Assembly: GCA_964514055.1 (NCBI GenBank)
Contig: CAZEPB010000009.1
Span: forward strand, 1-56,470
From: SG8-32-3 sp964514055
GTDB lineage: Archaea; Thermoproteota; Bathyarchaeia; Bathyarchaeales; Bathycorpusculaceae
Reading direction: 5' to 3'
Length of the DNA: 56,470 nucleotides
Below the pieces are notes generated by a model. It was not told the DNA's origin and made no database searches. It saw only the letters and a program-made list of their open reading frames with translations. Positions 49,321 to 56,470 of the stretch are shown piece after piece; the stretch's first letter is position 1, and the number at the start of each line of letters is the position of its first letter. Position numbers and translations under genes: made by a program.

Positions 49321-51429
49321 TTACCGTGACTTCTTTGGTTGATAAACACACCACGGGTCTTCAGTCAGATAGTCTCCTTTCAACTCTGCAGGCTCATGAA
49401 GGTCACCACAGTAATCTATGAAATCACTTGAAAGCCCATACGCGCGCGCACGGCAACCCCCGCACAAAGCGCGATACTCGCATTCGCCGCATTTGCCTTT
49501 CAAAGCGTTGAAGTCACGCATGGACTTGAACATTTCTGAATTGAACCATATTTCTTTGAATGATTTCTCACGGATGTTGCCAAGTTTAATCGGGAGGTAG
49601 GGGCACGGAGTGATGTCGCCGTTGGGATAAACGCGGCAGTAGTACAATCCTGCTATGCAGCCTCGAATCCACCTACTCATGTTCAAACCCATCTCTTTTG
49701 CGATCCGCATGAACTGGGGTGCACACGAAGGGCGCACGTTGAGCTTGTGCTTGGCAGCCTTTGCGAAAGTTGTCTTAATCATGCTTTCGTATTTAGCAGG
49801 GGATATATCAGCGATTTTTACGCCTCTTCCAGTGGGCACCAGAAAGAACAGGTGAAAGTTTTCCACGCCCAGCCTTTCAGCAAGCGACATGATATCATCG
49901 ATTTGGTCGTAGTTTTGCTGAGTTACCGTCGTGTTTATCTGGACAAGCACATCATTTTCCCGTAAGGCTTTGATGGCTCTAACAGCTTTCTCCCAAGAGC
50001 CGCTTACACCTCTGAACTCGTCATGCTGCTCGGGAATATGCGAATCCAAGCTGATTGAAACTGTTTCTATGTCTGCTTCCTTGAGCCTTTTTGCGGCAGT
50101 GCCATCAATGAGGCTGCCGTTGCTTCCCAGCCCCATCTTCAAACCTTTCGCAGCGCCGTAGCGGACAAGCTCATAGACATCTGGGCGTAAAAGTGGTTCG
50201 CCGCCGCTTAAGATAAGCAGGGGTCTGCTGACTTCGCAGATTTGGTCTATGAGGTTTTTTGCCTCTTCAGTGGTTAATTCGTTTTTAAGCTCCTGTGTGG
50301 TGGCGTTTATGTAGCAATGAGGGCATTTCAAGTTGCATTTTCGAGTGAGGTTCCAAGATAGAACAAGCGGCACAAACTTTTCTGATGCAGATGCGGTTGG
50401 CGAGTGCGCGAGCTTGAGGTAAAATTCGCATTTTCCATGAGTAGCCATCCGCTGAGGCTGCCACAGCCCAAACGTAAAAGGAAGAACCGTGTTCAGCATT
50501 GCCTTGGCGTGGGCGTAGCAAAAATGAGCGCAAAAAAGAGACGCCACTGCGTCACCTATGCCCAATTTCTCGGCTATGTACTTGTGGCTGCCGAAGATTG
50601 GGCAGTTCAAAAACTGCATACGCCCATCCAGTTGTGCCATGTCCATCGTATAATTGATAAAATGGTCACTCAACATTATCGTCTGCAGTTTTTCCCGGCG
50701 CATTCCAACTTTTAGAGTCACGTCAAGGGCGATGCGGACGGTTTCTTCACCGAATTTTTCTTGCACCCGCTTCATGGCATCGCGGAGACGCGAGACGCCC
50801 ACCGTTTTAGCGAGCGCCGCAGTGATTAAAAACCCCTTAAGCGTTTCATATTCTTGGCGCAAGCGCATATCGGCAATGTGTTGCGACCACTCCATGAACA
50901 AATCTTCGAGGTGTTCAATTGCTTCAGGATTCTTGGCGCTAAGCATGCGTTCCGCCGTCTTGGTCCTTTCATTTAACTTGGTGAATACGCCGATTTTTTG
51001 GTCTGTGCTCAAACTTGGTTTGGTGGTCACCTCCCGCGGATTCACGTTCAGCGGTACATTTGTTTTTGTAAGCTCAGAAATGTCAGAAGCGAAATCGCTG
51101 TAGAAGCGCGCCAAGTTCTCAGCTATGTCAGGCATGTCTGCGCCCAATTCTTCTAGGAGAAAACGAGTCTCTGATTCCATTTTGGTTACCATAGCCATGT
51201 GGTACAAGAGTGACCCTGCCATTCCAGGATCAGCGCGTTTGCCAGCGGAAACTCCATGAAAAACTTCAGAGAACAAACGCTTTGCCCCGTCAAAATCTTC
51301 GTGGGTTATGGAGGTCAAGGCGCGATTCAGTTTTTCCCGCCTTTCACGCAAGAGCAGAGCCCATTTGTGGCAGTGTTTTTCGTCGAATTTTGTTACAGCG
51401 AACCACCAACTGAAGTTTATCACAGACAT
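49321..51429 (-). CDS. Radical SAM/SPASM protein (AhbC/AhbD/NirJ-like) with long N-terminal domain
   Basis: 702 residues. The radical SAM cluster motif is C365-x3-C369-x2-C372 (CNLKCPHC); the SPASM region (about 580-690) has CIAGLYYCRVYPNGDITPCPY, NIREKSFKEIW, and CGECEYRALCGGCRARAYG plus a late Cys, binding auxiliary 4Fe-4S clusters. This C-terminal half resembles the heme-pathway enzymes AhbC, AhbD and NirJ. The N-terminal 350 residues are unusual: helical (about 1-230), then a cysteine-containing region (FLNCPIFG, LFCAHFCYAH, GKCEFYLKL; about 250-345) resembling L-2-amino-thiazoline-4-carboxylate hydrolase folds. Function is not established; peptide or tetrapyrrole modification are options. 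Divergent from the 3-TM gene. Confidence 0.78.
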   Translation of the reverse strand: MSVINFSWWFAVTKFDEKHCHKWALLLRERREKLNRALTSITHEDFDGAKRLFSEVFHGVSAGKRADPGMAGSLLYHMAMVTKMESETRFLLEELGADMPDIAENLARFYSDFASDISELTKTNVPLNVNPREVTTKPSLSTDQKIGVFTKLNERTKTAERMLSAKNPEAIEHLEDLFMEWSQHIADMRLRQEYETLKGFLITAALAKTVGVSRLRDAMKRVQEKFGEETVRIALDVTLKVGMRREKLQTIMLSDHFINYTMDMAQLDGRMQFLNCPIFGSHKYIAEKLGIGDAVASLFCAHFCYAHAKAMLNTVLPFTFGLWQPQRMATHGKCEFYLKLAHSPTASASEKFVPLVLSWNLTRKCNLKCPHCYINATTQELKNELTTEEAKNLIDQICEVSRPLLILSGGEPLLRPDVYELVRYGAAKGLKMGLGSNGSLIDGTAAKRLKEADIETVSISLDSHIPEQHDEFRGVSGSWEKAVRAIKALRENDVLVQINTTVTQQNYDQIDDIMSLAERLGVENFHLFFLVPTGRGVKIADISPAKYESMIKTTFAKAAKHKLNVRPSCAPQFMRIAKEMGLNMSRWIRGCIAGLYYCRVYPNGDITPCPYLPIKLGNIREKSFKEIWFNSEMFKSMRDFNALKGKCGECEYRALCGGCRARAYGLSSDFIDYCGDLHEPAELKGDYLTEDPWCVYQPKKSR

Positions 51430-51570
51430 GGGTTAGTGTAGTAAAAAAGTTAACGGTTTCCGAAGCAAAATCTGCGTTCATTCAGAGGAAAGGAGGAATC
51501 CAGCGGTAAGCAGATAAGCTATTAAAGCCGAGTTGACAAGACATAACCCGACTTTGACAGGTGAAACATC

Positions 51571-51888
51571 ATGTACGATTGGATTTACGCTTTGATAGGC
51601 TTCCTGATAATGTTCGGCATGTTGGTCGGCATCGGCATAAATCAGCCGCGAGGAACAAGCGTCAAGATGTGGTGCTACGGTTATCTAGCAATTTCTATAG
51701 GCTTCGACGTACTCGTAATTTTGGCATTGGTAAACGCGTCTCAATACGTCTGGCTCACCAATCTTCTGCTCGGGCTTTCAGCAGGCGCCGCCACAGGTTT
51801 GGGAATCCATGTCGCCCACCACATATCCGAAGAAGACGAGCATGACGAAAACGCGAAGGAAAAGAAACCGTCTATGTTTGGCTTTTGA
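51571..51888 (+). CDS. Small three-TM membrane protein
   Basis: 105 residues, no recognised family. Three hydrophobic segments are about 5-22 (IYALIGFLIMFGMLVGI), 36-55 (YGYLAISIGFDVLVILAL) and 62-84 (VWLTNLLLGLSAGAATGLGIHV), followed by a charged tail (HHISEEDEHDENAKEKK) that would lie in the cytoplasm, with a possible metal-binding His/Asp/Glu stretch. ATG 51571 has SD AGGTGA 7 nt upstream. It is convergent with the helicase gene (29 nt between stops) and divergent from the radical SAM gene. Confidence 0.7.
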   Translation: MYDWIYALIGFLIMFGMLVGIGINQPRGTSVKMWCYGYLAISIGFDVLVILALVNASQYVWLTNLLLGLSAGAATGLGIHVAHHISEEDEHDENAKEKKPSMFGF

Positions 51889-51917
51889 AGCCTTAAAACG
51901 GCAGTTCAGTATGCCAG

Positions 51918-54900
51918 TTACGCAACGGTAACCATGTCATTGGCGCAGAGGAGCTTCTTTTCCCACAAAAGTCGCTTGTATACGTCGGAAAACCTTTTCC
52001 TGCTCTTCTCTCCTGAACGCGTGAAACCAAAAACTTTTGCAGTCTCAACTATCAACGATTCGGCACTTATGCCTAAGGCATATCGAGTGACCAGTTTCAT
52101 GGCGTTTTCGATTTCCTCAGGAGGAATGTGTTCAGGTTTTCTTTTCGATTCTGGAACTCCAGGAACAGGAACGCGTGCCGGAACATCTTGGAGGTCTGGT
52201 GGCCAAAGGAAGCTGCCCTTGACAATCACCTTTTGACCTATGAGCAAGAAATTAAGGGCTTCTTTCACGGCTTGAACGATTTTGGGACTCTTCCGTTTTA
52301 GTCCCCATGCAGATGCTAATCTTTTAACTGCGTAGTCAAAGTGGATTGGACCCTCTTCGCTGACGAGTTCTTTCAAGAGGCGGCTTTGCAGTGGACGATT
52401 TTCTTGGAAGTGAAACTCGTTTGCTCGAACTACCCAGCCATGTCGAGAGGATGGAACTCTGACAGTCGAGTTGAACTTTGCTTTAAGTGTATGTACTCTG
52501 TATGGCACGCCGATTTTTTCGATGCCTGCAAATTGAACCTTTTGAACATCAACTTCTTGCGCTAAGTCATCATCATTATCATGGGCATCATCTTCTGAAT
52601 CAAGGTCTGTGCTTGGGGCTTCTTTTGCCAGCTGGAACTTGTGTGCTTCTTTCAAGGCTTTTGATAGCCGCCTGATTTCGGAGTCTCTTCTCGCAACCCA
52701 TGTAGGTGACCATACACGATGAATTCGCCATGCTAGATGGTTGAGCACTTGCTCTCTGAGCCTATCCCTATCTCTTACACTGTTACTGGACTGGTATGTT
52801 GCGCCGTCAAATTCTATTCCTAAAAGGTAGTCTCCAGAATTATGTGGGTCAACCACGCCCATATCGATGGGACAACCGCTATACCCCACTTTGGGGACGA
52901 CTGTGTAGCCGAGACGTTGGATTACCCTTGCCACATCTTCTTCAATGGGAGACTCAAACTCGGCTGGTTTGAGAATAGTCGATTTTAACGCCGCTGGACC
53001 TTTTTCAGCATATTCAAGATAGTCATGCAGGACAATTGTGCCTTCTGACTTAGCGGATTCTAAGTTAATATCGGAGGATTTAATGGATGTAACTAGGATT
53101 GTCCTTTCTCGAGCACGTGTAACTGCGACATTCAGGCGTCGCTCTCCGCCAGCCCTGTTCACAGGACCAAAGTTCATGGTTATCTGACCCTGAGGATCAT
53201 AACCGTAACCGAGGCTGAGCATTATTACGTCACGTTCATCGCCTTGAACGTTCTCTAAGTTCTTGACGAAAAACCCTTCCAGCCTATCCTCCTTGAAGAA
53301 ATGCTCGTATTCAGGGTGCTGCCTGCGGCGACTATCAATCGCTTCTTCAACAGCATCCATTTGCGCTATACTAAAGGTTACAACTCCAAGGGTTTTCTTG
53401 GGATATTTCTTGAAATGTTCAAAAACCAAGTCGGCAACGACCTCTGCCTCTTTCAGATTGTCTCGACGCCCTCCCCTGTCATAGACGCCGTCTGGAACAT
53501 AAACCAGTTTTACACCCAAAGTTTCATGTTTCGCTATCGCTGATGGAAAAGTTATGAGAGTGCCATCATAGAAATGGTGATTAGAGAACGCGATTAGCTC
53601 CTCATGTTTGCTGCGGTGGTGCCATCGAAGAGTCTTAACGGGCAACCCAACCCCCACACATTCGTCAAGAATACTGTCGAAAACCTCAACAGCTTCATCA
53701 CTGATTTCGTCCCAGTCGATTTCTTCAAGCAGAGATTTTTGGAAGAAAGAAGTGGGCGGTAGTTGTTTGTCGTCGCCTGCCACTACGATTGTTTTTCCAC
53801 GGTAAATAGTTCCAATCGCGTCTTCAGGAACAATCTGAGACGCCTCGTCAAAGAGAATCACATCAAATTTCATCAGTTCAGGAGGAAGAAACTGGCTCAC
53901 AGACATTGGACTCATGAGCAGACAAGGTTTAAGCCGCGAAAGGAGGCGAGGAATCCTCTGTAAAAGATTGCGGATCGGCATTAACCGCCTCTTTTTCATT
54001 GCCTCCGTCAGCAGCGTGGTGGCTTCGGAATTGTCCGCTTGAATAAGAATGTCCTGCGGCTTTCTACTGTTCGCTGATTCTATCACTCTGTTCGAAGAAA
54101 GACGAATCAGCTCTTGGTCAAGTTTTATGAATTCAGCAATAAGCTGTTCGTGTTTTTCTCTTCTAAATTTACCCAAGCGCGGGTTTTCGGCATACAAGTA
54201 ATTAAGCCAGTCTTGGTACGCTGCTTTGCGGAAAATGTCAACAAGCTGAGAAGCAGGAGGAGGATTCTTGGTGAGCCTATCGAAGAACGCAGATAATCCT
54301 CTTAGCGAAAAAAGATGCTGCGTTTCTTGAAAATCAACCCAAACTTGCAGGTCATCGACCCGTTCTCGGAGCCATTTAACCCTGTCTTGCATCGCTTCAA
54401 GACGCATTTGTTGTAGTTTTTGGCCTTGGTATGTTGGCTCGGTTTCGAAACGAGATTCCAGAGCCGCCAAGGATTTCAGTGCTGTATCGTTACATCTTAT
54501 CAGGTCGTTGTTAGAGGGAGCGTTTGCGGCTCCAAGGGAGACAACTTCCGCGAAGGATTCAGGAATCGGAGAGGAACCAAACAAAGCTTTCAGGTTTCTG
54601 GTCCAGTGAAGAACTGATAGAATTTCTTCCCAGCATGTTTCGAGACCTGAGAAACGGAACCCGAATTTTGTTTGAAGAAGCTCTCGCTCTTCGAGAATTT
54701 CCGCTTCTTTTGTTCTAACGCTTTCAGCGTCTTTCAGGTCAGCTATTAGTTGCTTGTAGTTTTGTGGTTCTTCACCCTTGTTTGTTTTCAAGGTTTCCTT
54801 TGTCATTTCGCAAAGGGTAGCGAGGTTTTTTTCAACAGAGTTTGCCCATTCTTGAAGCATTGTTAGAGGCGTCTCATAGAGCGGTAAACTCGAGTTGGGC

Positions 54901-56470
54901 ATAAGAGGCAGGGGCAAAAGGGAGCGTAACTCTTCAGCAAGCTGGTTCCATTTTTCAAATGAATCTTGTAATTCATTACCTATCTGTTTGATTATAAGCG
55001 GAGGATTCGATCCGTATGAAACTAACTGGGATAGCTTATCAGGTATGCCTGTTGCCCCTGATAATCTGAAAAGTTCTGATGTGATTTCCAACGCTTTTTC
55101 TGTCCGTTGAAAATCTGTTGCATATCCTTGGTAAAAATGTCCCAGCAGATCATGAACTGTTTCAGCTGAAGCCTCGATCTCCGCGCGGAGCGTTTTCACT
55201 CTTCGTGCGTCAAGCAGGTCTTGCAAAACAGATTTGGGAGCCTTGCCTTCATGTGTTAGCAGGGCTATTTGCTTTTGGTCGCGATAGTAACTTGGGCGGA
55301 ACCATCGAAGGACACTTTTGTACAGATCATTGTAGCGTCTTATGAAATCATCGAGGTCTATCTTGAAAATTTCGTCGGTATACGTTTTTTCTAGCTTAAG
55401 CTTCAGCGAGTTATGTTCCTGGTAATCCTTTTTTGCTTTTTGAAATACTTCTTTTACGCGCTGGAAATAAGAGGGCTCGAACCACTGCGTTTCTGGCTTA
55501 TCCTCTGAAAAGCAAAGAAGGGCTATACGAGATAGTTGGCTAACGCCTTCAGGTGTGAGGTTCTCTGTTGATAGACCTAACATCTGGGCAAGCTGTCGTG
55601 ATTTTTCGTTCCATTTTTCTGATAAAACCTGAGTGTTCTTGGTGAAAGCTAAGAGTTTTTCTCGTTTTTCAAGAAGCTCGCTTTCTTCTATATTGGAGTG
55701 CAGGATCAATTTGTCAATTGCTGAAAGTGTTTCTTCAAATTGTGAAGAGGTGCCAAGAGCTAAGCTGAAGAAAGCTGGGGTGTAACGTTTCAGCAGACGG
55801 TTACGGGTTGCTATGCACCATTCAGAGGTGGCTAGATGTGTTTCTGCTTCGGAGATGAGTTGATCGAGGTTAGGATGTGTTACCCAGCTTGCTTCGGGTT
55901 TAGGGCTTTCCAATAGAAGGCTGCCGATTTCAATTAGCCATTTCACCCGGTCAAACGTTGGCGGCGCGTTCAAACCCAGCTGATTTGCGAAGTTACCTGA
56001 TTCTGTTCTGAGCGCCTCTATCGCTGAGATTAGATCACCGAGAACTGTGGATAGTTCGGAACGGATTTCTAAGTTGTAAGTTTTTCCTCGATACCCACGC
56101 CACGGAAAGTCTGGGTCCATCACCTGCCAGACGCTTTTCAGTCGATACATTAAATCTTCCAGAACACGCATTTTCTGAGGAGTCAAGCTTCCAGGATTCG
56201 GGAGCTCAGTAGCCACAAAAGGAACACATTCTAAACTTGAAAGCTCGCCTAGTATTTCATACGCACTTTTCTGGAAAATGGGATGCTTTTGATGGAGCGC
56301 GATTATATAGTTGTTCAAGTCATCTCGCAATGCTGTCATTTTTTCAAATTCGTGTGGTGACGGTAGTTTGCGGGGAACAAGCTGCTCATCGAGGCACCGT
56401 TTAAGCTCGGCGACAACTTCGCGCTTGTTGGCTTTGCTGCTGTGAAGTTCCAGACAGAAGGAAGACAGCC
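51918..56470 (-). CDS. Very large SF1 helicase with Vsr-like nuclease domain (DUF4011/DUF3320-type), 5' end outside window
   Basis: The frame stays open past ATG 56339 to the right edge (SFCLELHSSKANKREVV... reads through), so about 1516 residues are visible and the N terminus, including Walker A, is missing. A long helical region occupies the first 780 residues. The helicase core then shows Walker B VILFDEASQ (near 53840), GDDKQLPPTSF, and motif VI NVAVTRARER (near 53120). A Vsr/MTES_1575-like endonuclease domain follows (near 52680-52960: FESPIEEDVARVI, the Asp/Glu pair in PIDMG and GIEFDGATYQSS, RDRDRLREQVL, WRIHRVWSPTW), then a DUF3320-like winged-helix end. Related helicase-nuclease proteins are linked to phage defence; that role here is inference. 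Confidence 0.85.
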   Translation of the reverse strand, partial: LSSFCLELHSSKANKREVVAELKRCLDEQLVPRKLPSPHEFEKMTALRDDLNNYIIALHQKHPIFQKSAYEILGELSSLECVPFVATELPNPGSLTPQKMRVLEDLMYRLKSVWQVMDPDFPWRGYRGKTYNLEIRSELSTVLGDLISAIEALRTESGNFANQLGLNAPPTFDRVKWLIEIGSLLLESPKPEASWVTHPNLDQLISEAETHLATSEWCIATRNRLLKRYTPAFFSLALGTSSQFEETLSAIDKLILHSNIEESELLEKREKLLAFTKNTQVLSEKWNEKSRQLAQMLGLSTENLTPEGVSQLSRIALLCFSEDKPETQWFEPSYFQRVKEVFQKAKKDYQEHNSLKLKLEKTYTDEIFKIDLDDFIRRYNDLYKSVLRWFRPSYYRDQKQIALLTHEGKAPKSVLQDLLDARRVKTLRAEIEASAETVHDLLGHFYQGYATDFQRTEKALEITSELFRLSGATGIPDKLSQLVSYGSNPPLIIKQIGNELQDSFEKWNQLAEELRSLLPLPLMPNSSLPLYETPLTMLQEWANSVEKNLATLCEMTKETLKTNKGEEPQNYKQLIADLKDAESVRTKEAEILEERELLQTKFGFRFSGLETCWEEILSVLHWTRNLKALFGSSPIPESFAEVVSLGAANAPSNNDLIRCNDTALKSLAALESRFETEPTYQGQKLQQMRLEAMQDRVKWLRERVDDLQVWVDFQETQHLFSLRGLSAFFDRLTKNPPPASQLVDIFRKAAYQDWLNYLYAENPRLGKFRREKHEQLIAEFIKLDQELIRLSSNRVIESANSRKPQDILIQADNSEATTLLTEAMKKRRLMPIRNLLQRIPRLLSRLKPCLLMSPMSVSQFLPPELMKFDVILFDEASQIVPEDAIGTIYRGKTIVVAGDDKQLPPTSFFQKSLLEEIDWDEISDEAVEVFDSILDECVGVGLPVKTLRWHHRSKHEELIAFSNHHFYDGTLITFPSAIAKHETLGVKLVYVPDGVYDRGGRRDNLKEAEVVADLVFEHFKKYPKKTLGVVTFSIAQMDAVEEAIDSRRRQHPEYEHFFKEDRLEGFFVKNLENVQGDERDVIMLSLGYGYDPQGQITMNFGPVNRAGGERRLNVAVTRARERTILVTSIKSSDINLESAKSEGTIVLHDYLEYAEKGPAALKSTILKPAEFESPIEEDVARVIQRLGYTVVPKVGYSGCPIDMGVVDPHNSGDYLLGIEFDGATYQSSNSVRDRDRLREQVLNHLAWRIHRVWSPTWVARRDSEIRRLSKALKEAHKFQLAKEAPSTDLDSEDDAHDNDDDLAQEVDVQKVQFAGIEKIGVPYRVHTLKAKFNSTVRVPSSRHGWVVRANEFHFQENRPLQSRLLKELVSEEGPIHFDYAVKRLASAWGLKRKSPKIVQAVKEALNFLLIGQKVIVKGSFLWPPDLQDVPARVPVPGVPESKRKPEHIPPEEIENAMKLVTRYALGISAESLIVETAKVFGFTRSGEKSRKRFSDVYKRLLWEKKLLCANDMVTVA

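Noticed and set aside
56339..56341. ATG at 56339 as the helicase start
   Set aside because: The same frame is open to the window edge and reads conserved-looking helicase sequence, so this ATG is internal.
1..56470. CRISPR arrays, insertion sequences, integrases, att sites
   Set aside because: I saw no regularly spaced repeats, no transposase or integrase reading frame, and no long terminal repeats in the window.

Overview
The window is a stretch of archaeal chromosome. Archaeal hallmarks include a five-subunit CODH/ACS complex of the Cdh type, PCNA, both primase subunits, a GINS subunit, TFS, Rpo11, Csl4, Dph2, ribosomal protein L10e (uL16 family), deoxyhypusine synthase, coenzyme F420 synthesis (CofE), an archaeosortase and a class III (pilin-type) signal peptide. 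TATA/BRE-like boxes lie about 25-30 bp upstream of genes, and many starts are TTG or GTG. The gene set best fits an anaerobic, probably acetogenic archaeon of the Bathyarchaeia type. That assignment is inference from gene content, since there is no rRNA in the window. I found no tRNA, rRNA, CRISPR array, transposase or integrase.

Layout. (1) 1-7731, minus strand: two CooC-type nickel-insertion ATPases, then a promoter and cdhA-B-C-D-E, the last running off the left edge. (2) 7922-16972: a SAM methyltransferase, a MetF-like C1 protein, an ADP-forming acyl-CoA synthetase fused to a GNAT domain, the F420 cluster cofE-fucA-like-SCP2, an Lrp/AsnC regulator, and two deoxyhypusine-synthase family genes that meet tail to tail. 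(3) 17145-26334: a small heat-shock protein, a surface beta-propeller/TIM-barrel protein with a 4-TM partner, ArgS, a histone-deacetylase-fold amidohydrolase, a polyferredoxin, a pilin-like protein and an archaeosortase. (4) 26297-37018, all minus: an information-processing island (Gins51-like, PriS, PriL, PCNA, TFS, DUF99, Rpo11, Csl4, METTL5-like, Dph2, PEP synthase, L10e). (5) 37146-51888: RNA methyltransferase, dCMP deaminase, two separately encoded halves of a phosphotransferase/P-loop kinase pair, PHP phosphoesterase, SAH hydrolase, several small membrane or zinc proteins, an SLC41/MgtE-like transporter with two PhoU-TrkA_C regulators, and a radical SAM/SPASM protein. (6) 51918 to the right edge: a very large superfamily 1 helicase with a Vsr-like nuclease domain, 5' end outside the window.

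How it fits together. CODH/ACS, its nickel chaperones, a MetF-like protein and an ADP-forming acyl-CoA synthetase could together take CO2-derived C1 units to acetyl-CoA and then to acetate plus ATP. F420 genes and a polyferredoxin would supply electron carriers. PEP synthase feeds pyruvate into gluconeogenesis.

The least explained signals are a roughly 40-bp motif (GCTCG, an A-rich linker, a CTATAG/C-run, TTATATATAG, TTGAA) present five times in intergenic DNA, and an untracked 37-codon gene at 39204-39317 preceded by a perfect palindrome. The others are the propeller/TIM-barrel surface protein and the large helicase-nuclease at the right edge.
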